A stretch of 52,082 bases of DNA from JAAYSA01 sp035367155 (lineage in GTDB: Bacteria; Bacillota_I; Bacilli_A; RFN20; CAG-826): NCBI GenBank assembly GCA_035367155.1, contig DAOSJI010000007.1, forward strand, positions 1 to 52,082, written 5' to 3'. How positions within the stretch are numbered: position 1 is the stretch's first letter; the number at the start of each line of letters is the position of its first letter. Below are positions 6,741 through 16,792 of this stretch, one piece after another. The translations under genes and the position numbers were made by a program. The notes under the pieces are model-generated. The model made no database searches. It was not told the DNA's origin and saw only the letters and a program-made list of their open reading frames with translations.

Positions 6741-9086
6741 ATGAAGGAAGTAAATCTTATAATTGCACCTTATTATTTATATGCCTCAATTCTTAAAAAA
6801 AGAGATGAAGGTGTATTTAATTCTAATGTTAAAATTTTTACAAAAGAACAACTTGTTAGTTCTCTTTTTGGGCGAGTAAAAAATAAGGCTTTATATTATT
6901 TAATCGAAAATGAGGGGCTAGGGCTTGATTTATATTTAAAATATTTACCTTTTTTAGTAACGCCAGATATTACTCATGAAATAAAAGAGAATTCAAAATC
7001 ATTAAAAAAATTAGATTATTTACAAAGAAAACTAAAAGAAAATAAATTAATTAGCCTGGATAATAATTTCCTTAATAAGTATAAAGAAAGGAAGTGTTTA
7101 GTAATAGGATATCGTAATGATGATAAGTATTTAAATCGATTGTTAAAAAGTTTTACCAATAATATTAGTTTTTATCCTTTTAATAAAGAAAAAAGAAGTC
7201 TAAATGTATATTCATATCCTAATGTAATCAGCGAAGTTGCCGCCTTTTTTAATGAAGTTAGTAATTTGATTAAAAAAGGAGTAAAAAAAGAAGATATTAA
7301 ATTACTTCGCCCACGGGAAGATTATTTAGAATCACTTCGCTATTTAAGTATTCATTTTAATATCAACATCATTGATAACGTTGGAACGCCTTTACTTCAT
7401 TATCCTCTTGTTAAGGAGAAGTTTAATAACCTCTTTCTAACCGAGGAACTATTTAATGATCGATTAGCGACCTTTTTAAAAGAGGAACAATCTTCTAATG
7501 AATTAAACGAGTTTAAGAATCTATTAATTTTTACACCAAAGCTAAATTTAGGCTTTAATAATTATAAATATTTAATTTCTCATTTATTGGAAAAGAAAAA
7601 CTTACTAGAGATGCAATTTGAAGATGGTATCGAGATTGTTGATTCAGTTGATATATTTAAAGACAATGAACATTTATTTATTTTAGATTTTAGTCAAAGT
7701 AATTATCCGCATTTTAAAAAGGAAATTGATTTAGTTACAAAAGAAGAAAAAGTGTTACTAGGATTACCAACCAATGAAGATGAATATTTAAATGAAAAAG
7801 ATAAATTAATTAAAATTATCCTTAATAAAAAGCACTTATATTTAAGTTTTGCAACTCAGGTCGGCGAAAGAAAGTATGAAAAATCAATATTAGTAGATGA
7901 ATTAGGCCTAAATTTAATTAAGGGCGAATTAGCTAAACAATTAAATAGCACTGAATATGCACGTTATATTTATGGAATTAGTCGCGACCTTTATCGCAAT
8001 TTTAGTGAAGATGATGGAACAATAAAGGCACTGGAATTTATTGATCCAAAAAATGAATACTTAAGTTTTGATAATTCTTTTAAAGGCATAAATTATATTA
8101 ATACTAATAGCATAGTACTTTCCTATACTAGTGTTGATCGCTTTTACAATTGCCCTTTTTCTTATTATCTAGAACGCGTTCTTAAAATAGGTGAAGAAGT
8201 CGATACCCATTATATGAAAATTGGTCTTTTAGCCCATAAACTATTAGAGGAATCCAAAAACCCGAGTTTTGATTTTAAGACCCGATTTGTCGAATTACTT
8301 AAGGAAATGCAGCTTTCTAATCGTGATCGAATAATTATGGAAGGTTATGAAGGTCTATTAAGGAGTACTATTAAATTCCATTTAATTTTAAAAGAAAAAA
8401 TGTCTTTAATTGAAGAACATGAAGAATTACCTTTAGAAATTAATATTGATGCAAAAACAAAATTAAAAGGTATAGTTGATAAACTATATGTTGTTGGTGA
8501 AAAAAATAATCGAAATTTAATTTTGATTGATTATAAGACAGGTAATTCTACCTATAAAGATAAATTTATTGACTATGGCTTAAATTTACAATTACCAATT
8601 TATTGTTTATTAATAAGTAATAACCTTAAATTTAGTAATGATAAAATTTTAGGTATTTATATTCAAAAAATTAGAGATAATGAAAATTATATTTTTGAAT
8701 CCGAAAAGGAAGAAGAAAATTATTACTATTCAATTTTAAAATTCATTGGTAAAACACTTAATGATAGCAATAGATTACGTTATTTTGATCCTGACTATGA
8801 GTTGGGTGGTTTTATAGATGGCTTGGTAACCTCAACAGGCAATTTTACAAAAGCGAAAAGTGCAAGCGAAGATTATTTTATTGAGAAGAAATCTCAAGCT
8901 CTTGAAAAAGTTGAAGAAGCAAATAAAAGAATTAGAAATAGTGAATTTATTATTCAACCAATTATTGAATCTAATAGCCTTGACGCATGTCTTTACTGTG
9001 AATTTAAAGATGTATGCTTTAGAAGAAGCAAAGATTTTTTAGATTTGAATAAACTCGAAGCTAGTACGAAAGGAGAAGGTAAATAA
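6741..9086 (+). CDS. addB: AddB/RexB-like subunit of the recombination helicase-nuclease
   Basis: 781 residues, far shorter than B. subtilis AddB (about 1166). Start chosen at ATG 6741 after AAAGGA; an in-frame GTG lies at 6726. The C-terminal PD-(D/E)XK nuclease shows GIVDKL then LIDYKTG (near residue 597). The AddB iron-sulfur cysteines are visible: CPFSYYLERV near 471 and CLYCEFKDVC near 751-760. The N-terminus lacks a recognisable Walker A loop, as in RexB. With AddA, 4 nt downstream, it should process double-strand ends for RecA loading. Confidence 0.85.
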   Translation: MKEVNLIIAPYYLYASILKKRDEGVFNSNVKIFTKEQLVSSLFGRVKNKALYYLIENEGLGLDLYLKYLPFLVTPDITHEIKENSKSLKKLDYLQRKLKENKLISLDNNFLNKYKERKCLVIGYRNDDKYLNRLLKSFTNNISFYPFNKEKRSLNVYSYPNVISEVAAFFNEVSNLIKKGVKKEDIKLLRPREDYLESLRYLSIHFNINIIDNVGTPLLHYPLVKEKFNNLFLTEELFNDRLATFLKEEQSSNELNEFKNLLIFTPKLNLGFNNYKYLISHLLEKKNLLEMQFEDGIEIVDSVDIFKDNEHLFILDFSQSNYPHFKKEIDLVTKEEKVLLGLPTNEDEYLNEKDKLIKIILNKKHLYLSFATQVGERKYEKSILVDELGLNLIKGELAKQLNSTEYARYIYGISRDLYRNFSEDDGTIKALEFIDPKNEYLSFDNSFKGINYINTNSIVLSYTSVDRFYNCPFSYYLERVLKIGEEVDTHYMKIGLLAHKLLEESKNPSFDFKTRFVELLKEMQLSNRDRIIMEGYEGLLRSTIKFHLILKEKMSLIEEHEELPLEINIDAKTKLKGIVDKLYVVGEKNNRNLILIDYKTGNSTYKDKFIDYGLNLQLPIYCLLISNNLKFSNDKILGIYIQKIRDNENYIFESEKEEENYYYSILKFIGKTLNDSNRLRYFDPDYELGGFIDGLVTSTGNFTKAKSASEDYFIEKKSQALEKVEEANKRIRNSEFIIQPIIESNSLDACLYCEFKDVCFRRSKDFLDLNKLEASTKGEGK

Positions 9087-9090
9087 GTAG

Positions 9091-12000
9091 ATGGAATATC
9101 ATGAATTTTCAAAAGCTCAACAAGAAGCAATGTCACTTGAACCAGGTAATATTCTTGTTTCAGCTGGTGCTGGTTCAGGTAAAACAGCTATTTTAATTGA
9201 ACGATTACATCAAATCTTTTTAAGAATGGATGTTGCAGTTGATCAAGTACTCTTAATTACCTTTGCAAATTTAGCAGCCGATGAGCTTCGTGAACGGCTT
9301 AGAACAAAACTAAAAGAAGACAGTAAGACAAAAGAAATTGCTAATTTAGTTGATGCTTGTGAAATTACTACATTTGATGCTTTTGCTTTAAAAATCGTGC
9401 AAAAATACGGTTATTTGCTCAATTTGCCGATAGATATATCAATAGTTGATGAAACAATTTATAAATTAGAGTTTCAAAAACTATACGATGAAGTCTTTGA
9501 AAAGCACTGTGAAAACCCAAGCGATGATTTTTGTTTTTTAGTCAAGACATTTGTTCGTCATAGTGATGATGTTATCTTTGAAGCAATTAAATCAATTAAG
9601 GAGGCTGCCGAAGCAGCAGTTGATAAAAAAACATTTATTTACAATGTTAAACAACATTACACAGATGAAAATTTTGATCGGCTTTTTCTAAAATTTGAAG
9701 AACAACTTGATGAAGATATAAATCAAATTAAAAAAATATTAAGTGAATTTCCGAATATTGATGAAAAAGAAAAATATTTAGAAATTATCGAATTTTTATC
9801 AACAAAAAAAGAATTTGATGAATATGCTTTATATTTTAGTAATTATAAGCAGCCAGATCTTACAAGAAATTTAAGAAAAAATGAACCTGAAGCGGTAAAA
9901 ATTATTGAAAGATTTCGTCGAGGAATTACCAAAATAAAAGAAAACTATTTTACATTAGGAAATAAGAAAGCTTATTATGATGATTTTCATCGTACAAAAC
10001 CATTCGCTAGAGCGCTTTTAGATTTATATCAAGAAATTGATGATGGTTTAGAACGCTTCAAACATAAATATGGTGCTTTTCTTTTTAGTGATATAGCACG
10101 TTTTGCGACTGAACTTGTTAAAAATGAAAATGTTAGAGCCGAGCTTAGAAATCAATATAAATTTATTTTTGTTGATGAATATCAAGATACAGATGATATT
10201 CAAGAAGAATTAATTACAAAAATTAGTAATCATAATGTTTATATGGTCGGAGATGTTAAACAAAGTATTTATGAATTTAGAAACGCTAATATAGAAAACT
10301 TTAAAAATAAATACGAACAATATTCAAAAAATGATGGCGGTCGCAAATATGATTTAATTGATAATTTTAGATCTCGAGGTGAAGTTCTTGAAGATGTTAA
10401 AAAATTAACTAGTCATTTGATTAAGCCATATCTAGGAGAGGAAAATGAGTACGCTAAAGATATTGTTGCTGGTAATGATAAATACAAAAATGAAGGTCGT
10501 ACAAACCAAAATTATAATTTAGATGTTTTAACTTATAGTAAAGAAGGTTTAATAAGTGCTGAACAAGCAGAACTTGAAGCTAGGATTATCGCTTCAGATA
10601 TAACAAATAAAATAAGAAATAATTTTATGGTTTTTGATTTTAAGAAAGGTTTAAGACCTTGCGAGTACAAAGACTTCACAATTTTAATTAAAACAAGAAC
10701 TCATTCTGATAAATTTGAAAAGGTTTTTAAAGAGTACCAAATTCCCTTATTTAAATTTCAAAGAAATAATATTAGTGAAGATGACATTTTCTTTGCTTTA
10801 AAAAATATTGTAGTTTTATTTAATAATGTAAAAAAAGGTAATTATGATATAGGATTTAAACACGCGTTTACAAGTATAGCACGTAGTTTTCTTTGTCAAT
10901 ATAACGACGAAAAAATTTATAAATTAATAAAAGGTAATTTAGATGAGTTACTTTCTGATGAAATAATAATAAAAATTAAAGAATTGGTTGATCAATATAG
11001 AAATGCTCCCTTATATCAAATTGTTACATCTTTAGTAGAAGAATTTAAATTTTATGACAAAATTTTCCTTTTAGGTGATATTGAAGAAGAAACATATAAA
11101 TTACAAAAACTATTAGCGATTATTGAAAATATGGAAAGATATGGTTATTCTATCGATGACTTGGTTACTTATTTTGAAAAATTAATAAAAGAAGATATTC
11201 CTATTGAACAATCTTCAATTAAAAGGGCAGAAAATGTTGTTAGTCTACAAACAATGCATGGATCAAAGGGTTTAGAGTATCCTATTGTTTACTACGCCAG
11301 TAATTTTACGACTTTTTTAAAAACAGATCGTAGAAAAAGAATACGATATGATGATAATGTAGGATTTATTTTTCCAACGAACATTGAAAACGGATCATCT
11401 CTTACAAAAGTAATATCACTAAATGAATTAAGAAAAAAAGACATTCTTTCAGCAATCTGGCTACTTTATGTTGCCCTAACAAGAGCGAAAGAAAAAATCA
11501 TTATTGTCACATCTAATGAGGAAAACGATAAAGTTAATACATTATCTGATGTTGACTCAATCGAACATTTATTAAAATTAAGCCCGTACTTGTTTGAAAA
11601 AATGAGTGATGGAAAAATCTTAGAACCAAAGCTTACAAAACCTGCGTTAATTAAACAAAAAGACATTGTTTTTAATGTAAATGATTTAGAAAGCAATCGA
11701 AAGAAAGTCTCTATTTATAAGAAAGCTGAAATTATAGAAGAAGTTTCACTCGATGCTCTTGAATTAGGTAGTACTATTCATGAACTTCTTGAGAACATCA
11801 ATTTTGACACACGAGATTTATCTTTTATTAAAGATAAAGGACATTATAGAATCATAGAAAAAATTATTGGATTACCTTTCTTTAAAAAAGCAACAAACGA
11901 TAATGTATTCCAAGAATACCCATTTGTTGATGAAGAAGGAGGCTTGCGCTTTATTGACTGCTTTATTAATTTGGATACTAAAATCATTTTGCTGGATTAT

Positions 12001-12141
12001 AAACTTAAAAATTTAGAGCATCCCTCATATATAGAACAAGTTAAACGTTATGGCTCCTATCTACAAAAGCAATTCAAAAAGAAAATTGAAGCTCATCTAG
12101 TTGCTTTACTAACGGGCGAGACAAAGGAAATTAAACTCTAA
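9091..12141 (+). CDS. addA: AddA-type UvrD-family helicase/nuclease
   Basis: 1016 residues (B. subtilis AddA is about 1232). Superfamily 1A helicase motifs run in order: Walker A SAGAGSGKTA at about 24-33, motif Ia VLLITFANLAADEL, Walker B FVDEYQDTDD near 361-370, VGDVKQSIYEFR, and motif V TMHGSKGLEYP near 720. The C-terminal RecB-like nuclease has GSTIHELLE, then FIDCF and LLDYKLKN near 955-972. It unwinds and trims broken ends together with AddB, whose stop is 4 nt upstream; the ribosome site AAGGAGAAGG lies inside the end of addB. The operon probably ends here. Confidence 0.95.
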   Translation: MEYHEFSKAQQEAMSLEPGNILVSAGAGSGKTAILIERLHQIFLRMDVAVDQVLLITFANLAADELRERLRTKLKEDSKTKEIANLVDACEITTFDAFALKIVQKYGYLLNLPIDISIVDETIYKLEFQKLYDEVFEKHCENPSDDFCFLVKTFVRHSDDVIFEAIKSIKEAAEAAVDKKTFIYNVKQHYTDENFDRLFLKFEEQLDEDINQIKKILSEFPNIDEKEKYLEIIEFLSTKKEFDEYALYFSNYKQPDLTRNLRKNEPEAVKIIERFRRGITKIKENYFTLGNKKAYYDDFHRTKPFARALLDLYQEIDDGLERFKHKYGAFLFSDIARFATELVKNENVRAELRNQYKFIFVDEYQDTDDIQEELITKISNHNVYMVGDVKQSIYEFRNANIENFKNKYEQYSKNDGGRKYDLIDNFRSRGEVLEDVKKLTSHLIKPYLGEENEYAKDIVAGNDKYKNEGRTNQNYNLDVLTYSKEGLISAEQAELEARIIASDITNKIRNNFMVFDFKKGLRPCEYKDFTILIKTRTHSDKFEKVFKEYQIPLFKFQRNNISEDDIFFALKNIVVLFNNVKKGNYDIGFKHAFTSIARSFLCQYNDEKIYKLIKGNLDELLSDEIIIKIKELVDQYRNAPLYQIVTSLVEEFKFYDKIFLLGDIEEETYKLQKLLAIIENMERYGYSIDDLVTYFEKLIKEDIPIEQSSIKRAENVVSLQTMHGSKGLEYPIVYYASNFTTFLKTDRRKRIRYDDNVGFIFPTNIENGSSLTKVISLNELRKKDILSAIWLLYVALTRAKEKIIIVTSNEENDKVNTLSDVDSIEHLLKLSPYLFEKMSDGKILEPKLTKPALIKQKDIVFNVNDLESNRKKVSIYKKAEIIEEVSLDALELGSTIHELLENINFDTRDLSFIKDKGHYRIIEKIIGLPFFKKATNDNVFQEYPFVDEEGGLRFIDCFINLDTKIILLDYKLKNLEHPSYIEQVKRYGSYLQKQFKKKIEAHLVALLTGETKEIKL

Positions 12142-12146
12142 TATGG

Positions 12147-12152
12147 TATTAT
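12147..12152 (+). promoter_or_regulatory. -10 box 6 nt before ATG 12159 (leaderless start)
   Basis: TATTAT, then AAAAAT, then ATG 12159. No Shine-Dalgarno sequence. The gap from the addA stop is only 17 nt, so the promoter lies in and just after the addA end. Confidence 0.45.
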
Positions 12153-12158
12153 AAAAAT

Positions 12159-13274
12159 ATGGAAGATAAAAAAACTTTAATTGATTCACTTACTTTACCC
12201 CTTGAAGATTTTAATAAGATTCTAAAAATTTATAAGGTTCATGATGATGACTTTACTTTTTTACGTGAATGTTATGAAGCAATGATTGAATCATATTTAA
12301 TTATTGGTGAATATAGTGATAGGATTTACGTTGAAAAATTAAATCAATATACATTTATTGGTTATCTAATCCGTGATTTTTATTACCGAGTACAAGATTT
12401 AACTCGTGAACAAATTGAAGCAGCAAAAGAAAATGAAGATTTTATCTTAATTTTAATGAATACTGTACTTGATAAATATTCATCACTAACGAATTTTTCA
12501 TATAATAACAAAGCGATTTATACAAGCGTTGATACACCCATAACATCACTTAATGTATATGCTAATTTTATTTTAAATAAGCTTGATTTATTTAAAAAAC
12601 AAGATCCTTCAAGAACATTAATTATTGATATGCTTTCAAAAGCATTTGTTCTTTGTAAAACAATAACTACTCTTCTAGTAAACGGTTTTGAAACGGAAGC
12701 TCTTACAACTTGGCGAACACTTCATGAAACTGAGGCTACTTTAATTTTGCTTATTCGTCATGGTGCTTCAATTATTGAGGCATATTTAAGACATATGCGC
12801 TATGGAGCAGCCTATAATTTACTTTATGATAAAGAAACAACTGATAAAATTTTTGTCGAGATTAAAACAAAACTAAAAGATCATAATCTTAAAAGTAAGG
12901 ACATTAAACGTTTTATTGAATATGGCTGGCTTTATGAAATAAAGAAACTACCCGAAGATTATGAAGTTAAACTAAATTTCCGCGATGGAATACAAAAAAT
13001 CGCCGGTTTAGAACATTATTCAAATACTTATCAAAGAGCAAGTGAAGTTACTCATAGTTCTCCATTGCTTTTCTATTCTAGACGAGACTTTTTTGGCCGT
13101 CTAACAATAGTAAACTTATATGAAACATTCTTAAGAATTGAAGAAATTTTCTATAATTTTTATGTCTCAGTAATTGAAAGCAAAGAAAAAGAGACATATG
13201 AATTATTAAGAAAAGTGTATTTATCTGAACTCCATAACATTCTTAAACAAGAACGAAAACTTATGAAAAAATAA
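12159..13274 (+). CDS. DUF5677-like helical protein, unknown function
   Basis: 371 residues, predicted soluble and mostly helical. The stretch ALTTWRTLHETEATLILL (about 185-202) and the later SEVTHSSPL resemble the conserved arginine/histidine segments of DUF5677-like proteins, whose function is unknown; I hold this match loosely. It follows addA by 17 nt but has no ribosome site, and a -10-like box sits exactly 6 nt before its ATG, so it is likely transcribed separately as a leaderless mRNA. Its proximity to addBA may be incidental. It ends at a bidirectional terminator. Confidence 0.6.
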   Translation: MEDKKTLIDSLTLPLEDFNKILKIYKVHDDDFTFLRECYEAMIESYLIIGEYSDRIYVEKLNQYTFIGYLIRDFYYRVQDLTREQIEAAKENEDFILILMNTVLDKYSSLTNFSYNNKAIYTSVDTPITSLNVYANFILNKLDLFKKQDPSRTLIIDMLSKAFVLCKTITTLLVNGFETEALTTWRTLHETEATLILLIRHGASIIEAYLRHMRYGAAYNLLYDKETTDKIFVEIKTKLKDHNLKSKDIKRFIEYGWLYEIKKLPEDYEVKLNFRDGIQKIAGLEHYSNTYQRASEVTHSSPLLFYSRRDFFGRLTIVNLYETFLRIEEIFYNFYVSVIESKEKETYELLRKVYLSELHNILKQERKLMKK

Positions 13275-13277
13275 AAG

Positions 13278-13320
13278 GCCCTCTTTTCTTTAAAAAACTT
13301 TGTTTTGCATAAAAGAGGGC
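13278..13320. terminator. Bidirectional terminator between convergent genes
   Basis: GCCCTCTTTT (13278-13287) and AAAAGAGGGC (13311-13320), 10-bp perfect arms, followed by six Ts on the plus strand and by T-rich sequence on the minus strand. It serves the DUF5677-like gene and the nucleoside kinase gene. Confidence 0.85.
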
Positions 13321-13346
13321 TTTTTTGTTGTATTATTTAAATAATT

Positions 13347-14990
13347 TTAGACGTCTTGGAAGCAACTACCTCCGATGAACTCTCTAATTAATGAGTTTGA
13401 AGGAACCCACTTTTCATCAAGTTCAACGAAGTATTTAAGCATCCGAATTAATCTTTCTGCAACTGGCCAATATTCACTGTCTCTTTGAATTTCTTCTAAA
13501 ACAGGGAGACCGTTTTTTTTCATAACAGGTAGTTCAAACGGGAGGAAGGAGTTATAAACAAAGTCTGCTCCTTCTTGAGTATCATAAATCCATTTGAATT
13601 CACCTTTTCGTACACTTGGCCACATAGAAATTGTTTCATGAGCGCTTGCGTTACGGAATTTTTTATCTCTAACAATTCGTCTAAGTAGACGTAAGTCAGT
13701 TAGAGACATTGGATTATGATTATCTAAGTTAATTTGTGCTTGTGGCGCGATATAGATTTTAAACTTTTGATGTTTAGGAATACTATCTGTGAGCATATCG
13801 TTAAGGGCATGAATGCCTTCAATGATAATTGGTTGATCGTGTTCAACTTTTAAAAGACGTCCAGGTACACGCTTACCTTGAATAAAGTCAAAGTGTGGTA
13901 GTTGGACTTCCTCACCATTAATGAGGTCAAACATATTTTGGTTAAATAAATCGATATCAAGAGCATAAATTGATTCTAAGTCGGGTTTTCCATCTTCATC
14001 AAGTGGTGCGTTATCTCGTGTTAGATAATAGTCATCAATAGAGACACGAATTGGTCTAAGGCCTCTACTCATTAATTCGATACGTAAGCGATTAGCAAAA
14101 GTGGTTTTTCCACTGCTTGAAGGTCCTGCAATACAAATGAGGCGAATATCACTATTCGTTTGGGTTATTCGAACACCAAGTTCAGCAAGTTGTTGATAGT
14201 GACGGGCCTCACTTAAGTTAATAAGTTCAATTGTTCCAGCTTCAGTTTTAATTGCTTCATTAATGTTGGCGACATTATCTAATTGGGTAGCTTGTGCCCA
14301 TCTATGCGATTCTTTTAGGGTGCGACCAAATGTAGGCGCGTCTTCAAATGGGGGAATTTCTCCTTTTAGTTCTGCTCGAGGATATTGGATAACTAAACCT
14401 GGAGCATAGTTTCTTATTAACCATTTATCTAGATAGCCAGTTGAAGGAACCATGTATCCATACATATAGTTTAAATAACCATCACATTCATAAAAATGGA
14501 CAGTTTTTTCTGGTCGATATCCTAAAATAGCAGCTTTGTCTTTAAATCCACGTTCTTCGTAAATTTTTAAAGCTTCATCATTTGGGACAACATGGCGATT
14601 CATTGGATAATCAGCTGCAATAATGCGCATCATTTCGGCACGTAAATCATTAGCTAATTCTCTATCAGCCATTTTGTTACCATTTAAAATTTGCACGAAA
14701 ATCGATCGAGAGATGTTATATGAAAAACGGATATCTAATTCTGGACGAATTCGGCTTAGGGCCATCGCGACTAAATAACGAAGGGAAGTTTGATAAACAC
14801 GAACAGCTTCCGTATGTTCTAGTGTTAAAGCGACGATTTCGGCATTAAAGTAAACTTCATAAGTAAGTTCGCGGACTCGGTTATTGACTAGTGCACAAAT
14901 ATAATCGTGGCTAGTACCCACGATATCAAGAATGCGAACTTTTGAGTCATATACTTTTTGTTTGCCATTGTAAGTAATTGTAAAACTCAT
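13347..14990 (-). CDS. Nucleoside (uridine-type) kinase with N-terminal TGS/ThrRS-like region
   Basis: 547 residues. The C-terminal half is a uridine kinase/phosphoribulokinase-type P-loop domain: GPSSSGKTTFANRL near 289-302, VSIDDYYLTRDN shortly after, and IIEGIHALND (Walker B region). The N-terminal half begins with a TGS-like ubiquitin fold and has HVVPNDEALKIYEERG, like the editing-domain region of threonyl-tRNA synthetases. This architecture is seen in Clostridia and Erysipelotrichia proteins annotated as nucleoside kinases; the true substrate is not proven. Ribosome site AAAGGAGG before ATG 14990; a good promoter lies upstream. Confidence 0.88.
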   Translation of the reverse strand: MSFTITYNGKQKVYDSKVRILDIVGTSHDYICALVNNRVRELTYEVYFNAEIVALTLEHTEAVRVYQTSLRYLVAMALSRIRPELDIRFSYNISRSIFVQILNGNKMADRELANDLRAEMMRIIAADYPMNRHVVPNDEALKIYEERGFKDKAAILGYRPEKTVHFYECDGYLNYMYGYMVPSTGYLDKWLIRNYAPGLVIQYPRAELKGEIPPFEDAPTFGRTLKESHRWAQATQLDNVANINEAIKTEAGTIELINLSEARHYQQLAELGVRITQTNSDIRLICIAGPSSSGKTTFANRLRIELMSRGLRPIRVSIDDYYLTRDNAPLDEDGKPDLESIYALDIDLFNQNMFDLINGEEVQLPHFDFIQGKRVPGRLLKVEHDQPIIIEGIHALNDMLTDSIPKHQKFKIYIAPQAQINLDNHNPMSLTDLRLLRRIVRDKKFRNASAHETISMWPSVRKGEFKWIYDTQEGADFVYNSFLPFELPVMKKNGLPVLEEIQRDSEYWPVAERLIRMLKYFVELDEKWVPSNSLIREFIGGSCFQDV

Positions 14991-15032
14991 TAAAAATCCT
15001 CCTTTTAAGTTTTTAGACCTTATTGGTTGGGG

Positions 15033-15046
15033 GCTACTATAGTAGC
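15033..15046 (-). promoter_or_regulatory. Perfect 14-bp palindrome in the kinase 5' leader
   Basis: GCTACTATAGTAGC lies just after the likely transcription start of the nucleoside kinase gene and can form a GCTAC/GTAGC hairpin. Operator or small leader hairpin; function unknown. Confidence 0.35.
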
Positions 15047-15058
15047 GGTCGTATCATA

Positions 15059-15086
15059 ATTATAATGTGTTTAAGGCTTTTTTCAA
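15059..15086 (-). promoter_or_regulatory. Sigma-A type promoter of the nucleoside kinase gene
   Basis: On the minus strand: -35 TTGAAA (15086-15081), 16-bp spacer, -10 TATAAT (15064-15059). This predicts a leader of about 60 nt before ATG 14990. Confidence 0.65.
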
Positions 15087-15117
15087 AGCATTATTTCTTA
15101 AACAAATAAGTGTTTCA

Positions 15118-15126
15118 TGTTAAAAT
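15118..15126 (+). promoter_or_regulatory. Extended -10 promoter of the MscS gene
   Basis: TGtTAAAAT, an extended -10 of the same form as those at 22924 and 40131. It lies 17 nt before ATG 15144, and the ribosome site AAGGTG follows. Confidence 0.5.
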
Positions 15127-15143
15127 ACCACAAGGTGATATTT

Positions 15144-15995
15144 ATGATACATTTAATTGATTTACAAACATGGTGGAATGATCTAATAAAATTCTTCCAA
15201 AATAACGGAACTGATATTTTGATGCGTACTTTAATTGCTTTATTAGTTTTAATTGGTGGTCATTATCTTATTAAGCTTTTTATCGCAATTTTAAGAAAGG
15301 CAAGTCGTATTAAAAAAAGCGAAGTCGATAGAAGTGCTCGTGCTTTTGTTATTAGTTTAGTTGGCGTTCTATTACGATTTGGTTTAGCAATTATCATTCT
15401 TTTAATTTTGAATGTTAATTTAGCAGGGCTAGCCTCAATTATATCAGCTGGTGTTTTAGCAATTGGTTTATCTTTGCAAGACTTAATTGGAAACTTAGCT
15501 GCCGGAGTCACATTACTTACAAGTAAACCTTTTGTTACTGGTGATTTTATTGCAGTTGCTGATAAAATGGGCTCTGTTCGTAGAGTAGGTCTAATTCATA
15601 CTGCACTTGATACACCGGATAATCAAAGAATTCTAGTACCAAACAAATTTATTATTAATAATGCAATCACGAATTACTCTCATAATGTAACAAGAAGAGG
15701 TCAGGTTAGACTTAATTTTTCATATGAGTATGAACCAGACATGATTAAAAACATGTTTACGGAACTAATTAATAAAGAAGAACGAATTTTAGAAAATCCA
15801 GCACCAAGTGTTGTAGTTTTTGGGTTTAATGAATACGGATTCGAAGTCATTATTCGTTTTTATACTCATGTTAATGATTATTGGGATACGCTTTTTGTAT
15901 TAAATGAAACTGTTATTAAAACGCTTAAAGATAATAAAATCACGCCCTCAACGAGAACATGGCTTGTTCATGAACATCGTAATGAAAGTGATTAA
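15144..15995 (+). CDS. MscS-family mechanosensitive channel
   Basis: 283 residues. There are three N-terminal spans (about 25-45, 70-95, 100-130). The pore-lining helix carries the MscS signature GLSLQDLIGNLAAGVTLL (about 113-130), followed by the beta domain (KPFVTGDFI, then RRVGLIHTALDT) and the mixed C-terminal domain. It opens on membrane tension to release solutes on osmotic downshock. ATG 15144 was chosen because AAGGTGAT precedes it; an upstream in-frame start at 15117 overlaps the promoter. It converges with the lipoprotein gene, the two stops overlapping by 4 nt. Confidence 0.9.
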   Translation: MIHLIDLQTWWNDLIKFFQNNGTDILMRTLIALLVLIGGHYLIKLFIAILRKASRIKKSEVDRSARAFVISLVGVLLRFGLAIIILLILNVNLAGLASIISAGVLAIGLSLQDLIGNLAAGVTLLTSKPFVTGDFIAVADKMGSVRRVGLIHTALDTPDNQRILVPNKFIINNAITNYSHNVTRRGQVRLNFSYEYEPDMIKNMFTELINKEERILENPAPSVVVFGFNEYGFEVIIRFYTHVNDYWDTLFVLNETVIKTLKDNKITPSTRTWLVHEHRNESD

Positions 15996-16786
15996 TTATT
16001 AATAACAAAATCTATAAAAGCATCTTTCTCATCGTTATTGTATACGCTGCTTGAAACGATGCTTTTTTGTTTATAGTGAACTGCTTGAAGTTCAATAGTT
16101 TCAATTCCTAGGTGAGTTAAAAGTTCATCTTGCGTAATATCAAAATTATATGAAAGGTCAACAAAATAAACGTCTTTTTTGCATTTTTCTAATGCTTTTC
16201 GGATATATTGCGTAAAATCAGAAACTTGATTTTCACTTTCACCATTAATAAAAATAAGTGTAACTTCTGAATTTGTGAGTTCATCAATTTTATCTAAAGA
16301 ATATATATAGGTGAAGTTACTTTTATAAGTATAGCGATCAAAAATAAGTTCTAGTTTTCGATTTGTATCTAGTTTGTTTGAACCAATATATGATTCTTTT
16401 ATTAATCCGTTACTTATTAGGTATAAAGACGGATAACCATTTCCAAATATTTCTAACATTCCAGAGCTAAGCATGTAATCAAGGGACCCACTCATATCAA
16501 AATAATTTATTACAATGTTATTTTCTTTTGCGTAGTTATCCATAATTGGATTGACTTTTGTACAATGTGGACAGTATTGACTTGCAAAATAGAGTACAAA
16601 ATCATCTCCTCCATTTAATAGGGCCTCAATTCTTCTATCAGTTGTAGGAATCAAATATGATTCACCATCAACTCGTTCAGAAATAAGTAAATTATTAAGA
16701 CCTATAACCTTATCTTTATTACCGCAGCTAGTTAGCGGTAGAACAAGTAGAAGTAATAAATTTATTAAATAACGCTTAATTTTCAT
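15992..16786 (-). CDS. Thioredoxin-like lipoprotein
   Basis: 264 residues. Residues 1-21 are a lipoprotein signal peptide: KIKR, a leucine-rich core, and lipobox LTSC with Cys21 as the predicted lipid anchor. The mature part has a thioredoxin-like start, VLYFASQYCPHCTKV, with CPHC at 72-75, a motif like that of DsbA-type oxidases. The C-terminal half (about 165-264) shows another strand pattern (VTLIFINGES) that may be a second thioredoxin-like fold without cysteines. Likely an extracytoplasmic thiol-disulfide protein; partner unknown. A TATAAT box sits exactly 6 nt before the ATG with no ribosome site. Confidence 0.75.
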   Translation of the reverse strand: MKIKRYLINLLLLLVLPLTSCGNKDKVIGLNNLLISERVDGESYLIPTTDRRIEALLNGGDDFVLYFASQYCPHCTKVNPIMDNYAKENNIVINYFDMSGSLDYMLSSGMLEIFGNGYPSLYLISNGLIKESYIGSNKLDTNRKLELIFDRYTYKSNFTYIYSLDKIDELTNSEVTLIFINGESENQVSDFTQYIRKALEKCKKDVYFVDLSYNFDITQDELLTHLGIETIELQAVHYKQKSIVSSSVYNNDEKDAFIDFVINN

Positions 16787-16792
16787 AAAACT

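Noticed and set aside
15263..15511. 82-codon open frame antisense to the MscS gene
   Set aside because: A shadow of the channel gene; no start signals and no recognisable motif.
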